DNA from: Maritalea sp047634455
Lineage (GTDB): Bacteria > Pseudomonadota > Alphaproteobacteria > Rhizobiales > Devosiaceae
Direction: 5' to 3'
NCBI RefSeq assembly: GCF_047634455.1
Contig: NZ_JBLIAI010000037.1
Location: 1 to 25,882, forward strand
DNA: 25,882 bases
This document shows, one piece after another, positions 15,446-23,365 of the stretch. Each line of letters begins with the position of its first letter. The first letter of the stretch is position 1. Made by a program: the position numbers and the translations under genes. Under the pieces are notes generated by a model, which was not told the DNA's origin, did not search any database, and saw only the letters and a program-made list of their open reading frames with translations.

Positions 15446-16801
15446 TCACCCGGCGATGTCGCTGCCGCACAGTTCTTTTTGCTGCCCGGCGCGTTTGCTG
15501 GGGGCTCTGGCGGTCGGCACCATTTTTGCCGATTTCTCCGGCAAAGTTTCGTCCTTGGCCAAGTAATCACGGGTCAGCGGAACAATATCGACGCTGTGCG
15601 AAAGCTGGATCTGGAACACCACCAGACCGATGTGGCGAAATGCGGCTTCGCAGGCAGCAAGGTAGAATTCCCACATCCGGCAGAATCGCTCATCATAGAG
15701 TGCCACAACCTCGTCGCGGCGTGCCATGAAACGTGTGCGCCAAGCTTTCAGCGTCTGGGCATAGTGCAGGCGCAGCACTTCGATATCTGTCACCACCAGC
15801 CCGCTTTTTTCAATGGCAGGCAATATTTCGGAAAGTGATGGAGCATAACCACCAGGAAATATGTATTTGCGGATCCAAGGATGGGGCGCGCCTGGTACGG
15901 TGGTGTTGCCGATTGTGTGAATCATCGCCACGCCGTCCTCCTTCAGAAGCTGCGCAACCTTGGCAAAATATTCGCCATAGTGCCCGGCCCCGACATGTTC
16001 AAACATGCCGACAGAGACGATACGGTCATAGCGGCCAAGTTCCTCGCGGTAGTCACGCAGCACAAAGCGTGCATGCTCTGTCAAACCTTCTCGGTCGGCG
16101 CGCGCCTGAGCATATCGCTGCTGCTCGACCGACAGCGTCACCCCGGTCACATCCACACCAGCTTGGCGGGCCATGAACAATCCCAGGCCGCCCCAGCCGG
16201 AGCCGATATCGAGCAACTTCTGCCCTGGTTCAAGACAAAGTTTGCTTGCGATATGGCGCATCTTGTGCGTTTGGGCCTCTTCAAGGGTGTCCTCAGGCGA
16301 ACTAAAATAGGCACAAGAATATTGCCGTTCGTCGTCGAGAAAGAGATCATAGAGTTCGTCGGACAGGTCATAGTGATGTGCGACGTTTTTCTGGGCTTTG
16401 CCGATTGGGTTATGCATTAACAGCGACCGCACCAAACGCTCCAGCCTCTGCTGTACCCGGCGCAGACCATAGCCAGGCCCGACACCGGCATTGGACAGGC
16501 AAAGATCGAGAAAACCAAAAATATCACCATCCTCAACTGTCAGTGTGCCATCACACCAAGCTTCGCCAACAGCCAGATCGGCATTGAGTGCGATGCGACG
16601 AACAGTTCGCCAATCACGGATCGCAATCGAAACCTTGGGTGAGCCTTGGCCGAAATGTCGCAAAGTCCCGTCCGGCATGCGGAGATGAAGCGTACCGCGC
16701 TGGATCAATGTGCTAAGCGCCTGCTCAAGAACCCATCCGAATAGGCTCGGCCGGCGAAGGCGCCGGGTTGGCGCTGCGTCGAGATTGTAACTTTCAGTCA
16801 T
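15446..16801 (-). CDS. cfa: Cyclopropane-fatty-acyl-phospholipid synthase family
   Basis: A 451-residue SAM-dependent enzyme that methylenates double bonds of membrane phospholipid acyl chains. The SAM motif is LLDIGSGWGGLGLF. E. coli Cfa active-site equivalents are visible: the cysteine in YSCAYF, the glutamate in GMFEHVG, the histidine in MIHTIG and the tyrosine in LRLHYAQTL. The N-terminal lipid-binding domain is complete, and the C-terminal tail (about 35 residues, basic) is longer than in E. coli. The ATG at 16801 is preceded by GGAGGAT; the ATG at 16813 overlaps that ribosome site and is rejected. It lies 119 nt downstream of an FAD reductase gene on the same strand, so co-transcription is plausible. 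Confidence 0.9.
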   Translation of the reverse strand: MTESYNLDAAPTRRLRRPSLFGWVLEQALSTLIQRGTLHLRMPDGTLRHFGQGSPKVSIAIRDWRTVRRIALNADLAVGEAWCDGTLTVEDGDIFGFLDLCLSNAGVGPGYGLRRVQQRLERLVRSLLMHNPIGKAQKNVAHHYDLSDELYDLFLDDERQYSCAYFSSPEDTLEEAQTHKMRHIASKLCLEPGQKLLDIGSGWGGLGLFMARQAGVDVTGVTLSVEQQRYAQARADREGLTEHARFVLRDYREELGRYDRIVSVGMFEHVGAGHYGEYFAKVAQLLKEDGVAMIHTIGNTTVPGAPHPWIRKYIFPGGYAPSLSEILPAIEKSGLVVTDIEVLRLHYAQTLKAWRTRFMARRDEVVALYDERFCRMWEFYLAACEAAFRHIGLVVFQIQLSHSVDIVPLTRDYLAKDETLPEKSAKMVPTARAPSKRAGQQKELCGSDIAG

Positions 16802-16920
16802 GATATCCTCCATTTGTCCGGCTACATCGTTGCGACATCAGATCAAATGCCGTGTTCGTAGCTCTGTGCAGGGCGCAACCCCAACTGCAGGTTTGGTTTG
16901 CATTTGCGCGCCCCATTTCA

Positions 16921-18063
16921 TCAGGTGCCAAGTTTTTCCCCTTCAGCATGGTCACCGTGCTGGCACCAAACACAGTCACAATTGATATGGTCGCAGCTCG
17001 GTTCAGCCAACGATGCGCGATACCACCGCTGAGCAAGCGGCAATAGCAGGCGTTTGAGCGCCGATGTTTCGTAAACTCGTTTTAGTAACCCGCCGGCGTC
17101 TGCTCGGGCCAGTCGCCTGACCGCCAGCTTCATCCCAAGCTCTCCAGCCAAATTGAAAAAAAGTCGATTGACCACGCCAGCTTTGATCAAAGGGCCAAGC
17201 TCGGCTTGCCAGCGGGCGGTGTAATTGCTGTCATCAAGGATGCTCTGTGCCGCCAGAACCCCGGAGCGGATCGCATGGCGCATACCGAACCCGGCCAGCC
17301 CATCCTGAAACCCGGCATGTTCGCCAATCACCGGATGGCCGCCCTGCATGGCGGTCGTTGGTAGACGTACATTGCCAAATCCGCTGAAGGGGCGCGGGTT
17401 ACGCATTTCAAGACCCGCATTCGTCCGAAAGAATGCGACGGTGGCGGCTAGGTGTTTTGCCTGGTCGCGAAAGTTGGTGAACATGCAGCTGGCGACCGTG
17501 CCGCGCCCGCTATGCACCAGCAGATATGCATAACCGCCCGGTGCAACTGCGTGTCCCAGCGCCAGCCAAGCGCCATCAGGCATCTCAGTTTCAAATAATT
17601 GCCCCGCAGCGATGATCCCAGCTTGACGCGGCCCTGCGGCCAAAACGCCAGCTTCGTCGAACTCGCGCACGCGATCATTAAACCGGACGTCAACGCCCGC
17701 AGCAATTGCCTGTTTGAGCAAAGCGCGATCAAGCGTTCCCTCAGCGGGTCCACGACGCAGCAGATAAAAAAGCGGGCGCCTGCCCTTTACCGGATAGCGG
17801 CGGCCGGATGGGTCAAAGACCGTTCCTGCATCGAATGCATGTCGCTCAAAATCAGTTGTAATTCCAGCGCCGGTAAGCTCGTTCAGAACGTCCTCGTCGC
17901 GGGTCCAGTTCTCCAGGCCCTGAAAATCGTCGTGAAACCTGTGCCCAACATTTGGCTTCCATTCGCGCACGACAACCCGTCGTCCAGCTTGCGCCAAAAC
18001 AATCGAACAAGCCAACCCTGATGGGCCTGCTCCGACGATCGTAATGCTGCTTTGTGTGGACAT
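16921..18063 (-). CDS. FAD-dependent oxidoreductase with Cys/His tail
   Basis: A 380-residue flavoprotein. The N-terminal dinucleotide-binding motif is ITIVGAGPSGLACSIVLAQA, and the second FAD motif is VIGEHAGFQDGLAGFGMRHA. The overall arrangement resembles geranylgeranyl-reductase-type and related lipid reductases; substrate unknown. The last 24 residues contain CDHINCDCVWCQHGDH, with cysteines at 357, 362, 364 and 367 and histidines around them. This cluster could bind a metal or Fe-S centre and is not usual for the family. It precedes cfa on the same strand, which suggests a lipid substrate. The ATG at 18063 is preceded by a moderate GGGA ribosome site. Confidence 0.8.
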   Translation of the reverse strand: MSTQSSITIVGAGPSGLACSIVLAQAGRRVVVREWKPNVGHRFHDDFQGLENWTRDEDVLNELTGAGITTDFERHAFDAGTVFDPSGRRYPVKGRRPLFYLLRRGPAEGTLDRALLKQAIAAGVDVRFNDRVREFDEAGVLAAGPRQAGIIAAGQLFETEMPDGAWLALGHAVAPGGYAYLLVHSGRGTVASCMFTNFRDQAKHLAATVAFFRTNAGLEMRNPRPFSGFGNVRLPTTAMQGGHPVIGEHAGFQDGLAGFGMRHAIRSGVLAAQSILDDSNYTARWQAELGPLIKAGVVNRLFFNLAGELGMKLAVRRLARADAGGLLKRVYETSALKRLLLPLAQRWYRASLAEPSCDHINCDCVWCQHGDHAEGEKLGT

Positions 18064-18168
18064 GAGTTTGTTCCCATTACCTCTTTCTTAGATTGGTCGA
18101 AACGCCCGAACCAAATTGCGTCAAGACGCCTATAACGAGCCGTCCTGGTTCAGCCCGCCCCCCGATAG

Positions 18169-18426
18169 TCAGCGCCTATTGATGCTTGAATTTTCTGTTT
18201 GATTTGCATTGGTTGCGCTCTCCTCACCGCTTATGCCGATCACTTTGTTGACATTGACATCTGATTGGGTTTTACCGCCTTCACCATGTTGATGACCGCC
18301 TTTGTGGCCTCCATGTCCGCCGCCATGGCCATGGCCACCGCGCCCATGCATGAAAAAATGTACGCCAATGAACCCTCCGAAAAACAGGATTGAAACCCAA
18401 TTCTCTAAAATCCATTGCATGGCCAT
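18169..18426 (-). CDS. Small His-rich membrane protein (DUF2933-like)
   Basis: About 85 residues. One membrane helix (ENWVSILFFGGFIGVHFFMH) is followed by a Gly/His-rich stretch with many HG and GGH units (about 30-55), then a polar tail. This is the pattern of DUF2933-type proteins found next to copper and zinc efflux genes. The start is ATG 18426 (MAMQW) or ATG 18420 (MQW); AAAAGGA lies 3 or 9 nt before them. The longer frame to 18561 is rejected because a good promoter (18491-18519) lies inside it. It is read in the same direction as the upstream P-type ATPase gene. Metal binding is inferred from the histidines. Confidence 0.82.
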   Translation of the reverse strand: MAMQWILENWVSILFFGGFIGVHFFMHGRGGHGHGGGHGGHKGGHQHGEGGKTQSDVNVNKVIGISGEESATNANQTENSSINRR

Positions 18427-18460
18427 GTGTCCTTTTCCAAAGCGTGACATTTTATCAACG

Positions 18461-18577
18461 CTATATATAAGACGCCGGCCAACGCGGAACATTACAGGGC
18501 AAAAAAATCTTGACGTCAAACGGATCGCGTAATCGAACCAATGGCAAAAACTGTGCAACACATTGACGTTGCTTCAT
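18461..18577 (-). CDS. Possible 38-residue small ORF
   Basis: ATG 18577 follows AAAGGTG and lies 38 nt after the P-type ATPase stop. The product begins MKQRQCVAQFLPLVRLRDPF and ends with TAG. It has two cysteines and no family resemblance. It overlaps the promoter of the next gene, which argues against it being a conserved protein. Listed because its ribosome site and position would allow translation from an ATPase transcript. Confidence 0.22.
   Translation of the reverse strand: MKQRQCVAQFLPLVRLRDPFDVKIFLPCNVPRWPASYI
18491..18519 (-). promoter_or_regulatory. Sigma70-type promoter of the His-rich protein
   Basis: On the minus strand: -35 TTGACG, 17-nt spacer, -10 TGTAAT. The -35 is part of the palindrome TTGACGTCAA (18510-18519). 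The expected start near 18484 leaves a leader of about 60 nt before the His-rich gene. Confidence 0.65.
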
Positions 18578-18615
18578 GTTCACCTTTCTCTGTGTTCTAT
18601 CGGAATTCCTTCAAT

Positions 18616-20949
18616 TCAATGACCCCGCGCCAACGCACCCTGCGCCAACTGCTCGCCACCCTTTGGCTCACCGCCATCCGACTTGCCATTGAGAAGCCTT
18701 AGCGCATTCATCACCACAAGCAGCGAGACGCCAACGTCTGCGGCAATCGCACCCCACATCGAGGCCATGCCGAATGCGGTAAGACCGACAAATACGGCTT
18801 TGGTGGCAAGCGACAGACCAATATTTTGGCGGATGATCCACATCGTGCGGCGTGAATGCGCAATGAGCCACGGCACCTTGCCGATATCGTCGTTCATCAA
18901 CGCGATGTCGGCAGTTTCGACCGCGGCATCCGAACCGATAGCGCCCATAGCGATGCCAAAATGCGCCCGCGCCATTGCTGGTGCGTCGTTGACCCCGTCG
19001 CCGATCATCGCCACCATATCGTGGTTAGCAACCAGCTCTTCGATTGCCGCAACTTTGTCTTCAGGCAACAGTTCGGCGCGCACTTCGTCAATGCCGACCG
19101 CGGCGGCGACCGCGCGTGCCGTGCGCGCATTGTCACCCGTCAGCATGACGATTGTCTTCACGCCCTGTGCGTGTAGCCGCGCCACGACGTTGCGCGCATT
19201 TGGGCGGATGCGATCACGCAATTCCAAGACACCCAGCAGGCCATTGTCATCTCCCACTGTTACCAGCGTATTGCCAGCGCTTTCGATCTGATCACGCAAA
19301 TCGTCAGGCAGCGTGCTATCGCCCCCTTTTTCTGCGGCGAACCGATCTGAGCCAAGCCAGACAGTGCGCCCGTCGATTACGCCCTCAATGCCACGGCCGG
19401 GAACAGTTTGTGTGTCTGTTGCCGCTTTCGCCGTAATGCTGTCACGTTTGGCTCGGCCCAGAATGGCTCGTGCCAAAGGATGCGACGACCGCGCTTCCAG
19501 CGCGGCGGCGACAGTCAACAATTCACTTTCCGACGTGCTCCCCAGAGGGAAAACACCCGCTACTTCAGGCTCACCCTCAGTGATGGTCCCGGTCTTGTCC
19601 AATGCCAGCGCGGTGATCCGCCCCGGTGCCTCCACATAGGCACCGCCCTTGATCAGCACACCATTGCGCGCCGAAGAGGCAAGGGCGGCAACAATCGAAA
19701 CTGGCGTTGAAATCACCAATGCGCACGGACAGGCGATAACCAGCAGCACCAGCGCATTGTAGAACCAGTAGTCCCAGGCACCAGCAAAGGCGAGCGGCGG
19801 CATCACCGCGATGGCAATCGCCATTAGCATGATGACCGGTGTGTAAATGCGGGCGAATTTTGCCACCCACTGCTCGACCTCGGCCCGGCGCGAATGCGCT
19901 TCGCCGACCATACGGATGATCCGCGACAGCACTGTATCACTGGCTGGCTTAGTGGCGCGCACAGTGAGCGAACCGTCGCCGTTGATTGTACCGGCATAGA
20001 CATCGTCACCGGGCTCTTTCGCCACCAGCGCACTTTCGCCAGTGATTGGTGCTTGATTGACACCGCCGATGCCATCAACCACCTCACCGTCAAGCGGAAT
20101 GCGGTCGCCGCCGCGCACCACAAACCGGTCGCCGACTGCGACCAGCGCAGCCAACACATCTTCCTCGGTGCCGTCGTCACGGATCACCCGCGCCGTTGGC
20201 GGGGCCAGATCGAGCAAAGCAGCAACCGCATTGCGCGCGCGCCCGACACTCCAGCTTTCCAGATAGAGCGAAAGTGAAAAGAAGAACGCAACTGTTGCCG
20301 CTTCAAAATACTCGCCCAGCCAAATTGCTCCCGCAACGGCCACAATCATCAAGAGGTTCATATCAGGCGACAAGCGTCGCGCCGAAGACCAGGCTTTGGG
20401 GGCGACCAGCCAAGCGCCGAACACGATGGCGGCCATAAAGAGCAAAATCTCGATCAGCGGCATCGAAACTTCTCCGTGCCCCGAAAACAGCCGCGCTGCG
20501 CCGCCAATGCCACTTTCGACACTGTGGTAGCCAAATCCCACCACCCAGAAACCGCCGCTTAACGCCGTAAAGAGTTTCTGCCGCTTCAGATGCGCGGCCT
20601 GATCCGCAGCCGCGCTTTCTGCATCCCAAGGCATTGCGCTCATGCCAGTGCTGCCAACCAGTTTGATCAACTTATCGTCGGTCAACGCCTTGCCTGTGTC
20701 CAGAACGGTCATTCGACCGTTAATGACATCAAAGGCCAGATGCTCAATGCCACCGACCTCCGGCCCCAACACATTGTTCAGGATCGCCACCTCTTCGGCA
20801 CAATCCAGACCGTTGACGCGAAAACTGCGGCCATTCGCGTTTACATCCCCCACAGGGCCGATATCGCCACACATTGCGTCGCCACCTGAACCGCAACTGG
20901 CGCCAGTAGAGCCCTGCTCGTGGTTGTGGTTGTGTGCATCTTCAGGCAT
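18616..20949 (-). CDS. zntA: P1B-type Zn/Cd/Pb-exporting ATPase
   Basis: A 777-residue metal efflux ATPase of the inner membrane. The N-terminus is His- and Cys-rich (HNHNHEQG, CGSGGDAMCGD). A degenerate HMA domain then carries NGLDCAEE (C50), the DCxxE form common in ZntA/CadA/PbrA proteins. Next come TGES (303-306) in the actuator domain, the ion-channel CPC (407-409), the phosphorylation motif DKTGT (451-455), the SSHP motif (488-491) and GDGVNDAP. The last helix has DVGVSLLVVMNALRLL, whose aspartate fits Zn(II)-group rather than Cu(I) ATPases. The AAGGAG ribosome site lies 6 nt before ATG. Transcribed from a MerR-type promoter at 20992-21022. Confidence 0.93.
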   Translation of the reverse strand: MPEDAHNHNHEQGSTGASCGSGGDAMCGDIGPVGDVNANGRSFRVNGLDCAEEVAILNNVLGPEVGGIEHLAFDVINGRMTVLDTGKALTDDKLIKLVGSTGMSAMPWDAESAAADQAAHLKRQKLFTALSGGFWVVGFGYHSVESGIGGAARLFSGHGEVSMPLIEILLFMAAIVFGAWLVAPKAWSSARRLSPDMNLLMIVAVAGAIWLGEYFEAATVAFFFSLSLYLESWSVGRARNAVAALLDLAPPTARVIRDDGTEEDVLAALVAVGDRFVVRGGDRIPLDGEVVDGIGGVNQAPITGESALVAKEPGDDVYAGTINGDGSLTVRATKPASDTVLSRIIRMVGEAHSRRAEVEQWVAKFARIYTPVIMLMAIAIAVMPPLAFAGAWDYWFYNALVLLVIACPCALVISTPVSIVAALASSARNGVLIKGGAYVEAPGRITALALDKTGTITEGEPEVAGVFPLGSTSESELLTVAAALEARSSHPLARAILGRAKRDSITAKAATDTQTVPGRGIEGVIDGRTVWLGSDRFAAEKGGDSTLPDDLRDQIESAGNTLVTVGDDNGLLGVLELRDRIRPNARNVVARLHAQGVKTIVMLTGDNARTARAVAAAVGIDEVRAELLPEDKVAAIEELVANHDMVAMIGDGVNDAPAMARAHFGIAMGAIGSDAAVETADIALMNDDIGKVPWLIAHSRRTMWIIRQNIGLSLATKAVFVGLTAFGMASMWGAIAADVGVSLLVVMNALRLLNGKSDGGEPKGGEQLAQGALARGH

Positions 20950-20991
20950 TGGTGTCTCCTTGGTGTCTCCAGTGAATCATTGATCTTCAGA

Positions 20992-21022
20992 AAGATAGGA
21001 CCTACAGTCACTAGAGGTTCAA
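20992..21022 (-). promoter_or_regulatory. ZntR/CadR/PbrR-type promoter, 19-bp spacer
   Basis: On the minus strand: -35 TTGAAC, a 19-nt spacer CTCTAGTGACTGTAGGTCC and -10 TATCTT. The dyad ACCTctaGTGACTgtAGGT is centred in the spacer. The centre differs from the CCTTCC/GGAAGG copper boxes at 6.6 kb, matching a divalent-metal MerR regulator instead. The expected transcript start is about 35 nt upstream of the ATPase ATG. The regulator gene is not in the window. Confidence 0.82.
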
Positions 21023-21161
21023 GACTATTCTCAAGAAATTTTCGACTCGTGCCATCGCAGAAATTTGCCGAGCCGCAGATTTTCCAGAAACTGTTGGCAT
21101 CGCAGATCAAACCACAAACACATACGCTGAGCTTTGGTGCCATATTTGCCAACAAATCGCC

Positions 21162-21190
21162 TTGACTTCAAATTGCGGTGTCAATATTGA
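21162..21190 (+). promoter_or_regulatory. Candidate promoter of mntH
   Basis: -35 TTGACT (21162-21167), a 17-nt spacer, then a weak -10 TATTGA (21185-21190). The start would fall about 30 nt before the ATG, inside the Fur/Mur-like operator. The -35 is good, the -10 poor. Confidence 0.4.
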
Positions 21191-21210
21191 TAATGAGAAC
21201 CATTCGCAAT
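21186..21210. promoter_or_regulatory. Fur/Mur-like operator upstream of mntH
   Basis: ATTGATAATG-agaac-CATTCGCAAT is an imperfect inverted repeat (8 of 10 arm positions pair). Its GATAATGAGAACCATT core resembles the Fur box. In alphaproteobacteria mntH is often repressed by Mur, a Fur-family Mn(II) regulator, so Mn(II)-dependent repression is the likely reading. Confidence 0.6.
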
Positions 21211-21224
21211 AGTCAGTATAATTA

Positions 21225-22589
21225 ATGCCTCACCCGAAAAATAAGCTATCTGCCTTCCCAGGGAACGGTGGATGGAAAAAGAAGCGGCGCGATCCGTCCC
21301 TTCCAGAATCCTATCATTCAGTTGCTGTCCGGCCGGGTTCCTTTTGGCGGCGCTTTGCTTCCTTTTTCGGGCCAGGCTATCTTGTCGCGGTGGGGTATAT
21401 GGACCCGGGAAACTGGGCCACGTCATTAGCTGGCGGGTCGGCATTTGGCTACACATTGCTGTCGGTCATTTTGCTGTCGAACTTCATGGCGATCCTGCTG
21501 CAAGCGCTTGCCCTGCGGCTGGGTATTGCCAGCGGCCGCGACTTGGCGCAGGCTTGTCACGATGCGTTTCCCGGCTTGACCAGCAATGTGCTGTGGGTGC
21601 TGGCCGAGGCGGCCATCATCGCCACCGATTTGGCCGAAGTGATTGGCACCGCCATTGCATTGAACCTGCTCTTTAACATACCTTTGGAAATTGGTGTGGT
21701 TTTGACCGCGCTCGACGTATTTTTGATTTTGTGGCTACAAAACAAAGGGTTCCGCTATCTTGAAGCAGTGGTCATTGCCTTAACAGCCGTGATTGCCATA
21801 TGCTTTGCCGTACAAATGGCCTACGCCGATCCTGTAATTGGCGACGTGCTGGCTGGCTTTATTCCGCAGGTAGACCTGATCACCTCACCGGTAATGCTTT
21901 ACCTTTCGCTTGGTATCATCGGTGCCACCGTGATGCCGCATAATCTTTATCTGCATTCCTCGATCATTCAAACCCGCGACATTGGCGATACGAAAGAGGA
22001 AAAGCGTCAGGCAATCCGGTTTGGCACCATTGATTCAACGATCGCCTTGATGTTTGCCCTGTTCATAAACGCTTCGATCCTGATCCTTGCTGCGGCAGCG
22101 TTTTATACAACAGGACAGTTTGAGGTCGCCGAAATTCAGGATGCCCACCGCCTGCTGGACCCAACACTTGGCACCACGCTTGCGGGAACGCTGTTTGGAG
22201 TGGCGTTACTGGCCTCCGGGTTAAATTCCACTGTCACGGCAACGCTATCTGGTCAGATCGTCATGGAAGGGTTCATTCGCCTGCGCGTTACACCCGTTGT
22301 GCGTCGCCTGATTACCCGCGGCATAGCGATTATTCCGGCTGTATTTGTAACCGTGTTCTACGGCGAGAGCGGTACCGCGAAATTGCTAGTCGCCTCGCAA
22401 GTGGTCCTAAGCTTACAACTGCCCTTTGCCATCGTGCCGCTGATCTGGTTCACGTCTGACCGTAAAAAGATGGGCGACTTGCCTGCGCCACGTTGGCTGA
22501 CATCTATTTGCTGGCTGATTGCACTGGTACTGATTGTTCTGAATCTAAAACTGATCTTTGACGTGGCAACGGGCGCTGTAACATTCTGA
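21225..22589 (+). CDS. mntH: NRAMP-family Mn(II)/metal:H+ symporter
   Basis: A 454-residue inner-membrane importer with about 11 hydrophobic segments. Signature residues are intact: DPGN in YMDPGNWATS (60-63, TM1) and the metal-binding MPH in ATVMPHNLYLHSS (237-239, TM6). These are the features of Mn(II)- and Fe(II)-transporting NRAMPs. The N-terminus carries a basic stretch (GGWKKKRRDP) before TM1. No clear Shine-Dalgarno precedes ATG 21225, but no alternative in-frame start occurs before TM1. It is divergent from the Zn/Cd ATPase. The operator overlapping its leader points to Fur/Mur control. Confidence 0.93.
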   Translation: MPHPKNKLSAFPGNGGWKKKRRDPSLPESYHSVAVRPGSFWRRFASFFGPGYLVAVGYMDPGNWATSLAGGSAFGYTLLSVILLSNFMAILLQALALRLGIASGRDLAQACHDAFPGLTSNVLWVLAEAAIIATDLAEVIGTAIALNLLFNIPLEIGVVLTALDVFLILWLQNKGFRYLEAVVIALTAVIAICFAVQMAYADPVIGDVLAGFIPQVDLITSPVMLYLSLGIIGATVMPHNLYLHSSIIQTRDIGDTKEEKRQAIRFGTIDSTIALMFALFINASILILAAAAFYTTGQFEVAEIQDAHRLLDPTLGTTLAGTLFGVALLASGLNSTVTATLSGQIVMEGFIRLRVTPVVRRLITRGIAIIPAVFVTVFYGESGTAKLLVASQVVLSLQLPFAIVPLIWFTSDRKKMGDLPAPRWLTSICWLIALVLIVLNLKLIFDVATGAVTF

Positions 22590-22592
22590 TCC

Positions 22593-22615
22593 ATTAGGCT
22601 CTGGCTTGTCCTAAT
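22593..22615. terminator. Inverted repeat just after mntH
   Basis: ATTAGG (22593-22598) and CCTAAT (22610-22615) flank an 11-nt loop, 3 nt after the mntH stop. The stem is short and no T run follows, so it is a weak terminator candidate only. Confidence 0.35.
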
Positions 22616-22925
22616 CTGTGTGTCTTTATCGTGGCCCGAGAGGGTCTACGATTTCATGCCTTCGTGAGATTTTCAATTCATTCTGCCAACCGACCGGCGC
22701 ACTCGCGACGAAACAGCCACAGCCAAAAATAGAAGGCAAAAGTGGCGCATCACCGTATCTGCGTTGTGCGCCCATTGTGCAAAATCTAAGCTTGGACCTG
22801 CAATTCCATCGGGTACGCAAGGCTGTCAGTTCAAAGTTTTTCTGCAATAGAAATATAAATTTGCAATATCTGGTAATCGATTCCACCATGAGACGTCTAT
22901 GTATGTGTAGGCGTATTGTCATAAG
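22616..22925. other. Non-coding stretch between mntH and the complex-I-like operon
   Basis: About 310 bases with no supported gene. Frames stay open on both strands (22618-22929 plus, 22626-23009 minus) but lack ribosome sites, have Cys/Arg-rich shadow-like composition, and the minus frame runs over the promoter region of the next operon. It could hold a dispersed repeat or decayed sequence. Confidence 0.4.
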
Positions 22926-22954
22926 TTGACATGGCGTTGTAACAGCCGTCAAAT
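22926..22954 (+). promoter_or_regulatory. Candidate promoter of the complex-I-like operon
   Basis: A perfect -35 TTGACA, a 17-nt spacer, then a weak -10 TCAAAT. The -10 lies within an inverted repeat GCCGTC-N10-GACGGC (22945-22966), a possible operator. The start would be about 40 nt before the first gene. A weak -10 with an overlapping palindrome is what a regulated promoter would look like. Confidence 0.45.
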
Positions 22955-22999
22955 CCAACGGACGGCAAATCAAGTCTTGGTGAAAGGTCGGTGTAAAGA

Positions 23000-23365
23000 A
23001 TGAACGCATTAACCCAATATGCGATTTTGCTTGGCCTGACGCTTGGTGCGGTGGGGTTTGTCGTTAGCCTTTACGCGCTTGCCCGTGCAATTGGCCGTGT
23101 GCGCGATGAGCCGGGTAAGGATGTGCCTGCCACCGCCGGCTCGCTGTCTCGCGACCCCGTCTGGGTCCGGTATCACGCCAAATATTATGGCTATGCTTTG
23201 TTGTTTCTGGCATTTGATATGGAGATGGCCTTCATGTATCCGTGGGCGGTTGTCTATCGTGAGGAAGGGCTCGTGGCCCTTCTGGATATGGGTGTGTTTC
23301 TTGCGATTTTGTTTCTTGGCCTACTTTACGGCTGGAGCCAGGGCGCGTTGAGGCGTCAGGAATGA
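23000..23365 (+). CDS. NuoA-like complex I subunit
   Basis: A 121-residue protein with three predicted membrane helices (about 7-28, 62-83 and 89-110). The segment YHAKYYGYALLFLAFDMEMA matches the conserved NuoA region (the FDxE motif), and FMYPWAVVYRE follows, as in NuoA. In respiratory complex I this subunit helps form the quinone/proton coupling site in the membrane arm. Here it starts an operon whose next protein is a degenerate NuoB-NuoD fusion, so it is unlikely to belong to the housekeeping enzyme. The stop overlaps the next ATG (ATGA). The ribosome site is weak (GAAAGG about 12 nt away). Confidence 0.88.
   Translation: MNALTQYAILLGLTLGAVGFVVSLYALARAIGRVRDEPGKDVPATAGSLSRDPVWVRYHAKYYGYALLFLAFDMEMAFMYPWAVVYREEGLVALLDMGVFLAILFLGLLYGWSQGALRRQE

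Noticed and set aside
21217..21222. Perfect TATAAT just before mntH as its -10 box
   Set aside because: It ends 2 nt before the ATG, so transcription would begin downstream of the only plausible start codon.
22626..23009. 127-codon minus-strand ORF between mntH and the NuoA-like gene
   Set aside because: It covers the likely promoter of the plus-strand operon, has no ribosome site, and its composition looks like a shadow frame.
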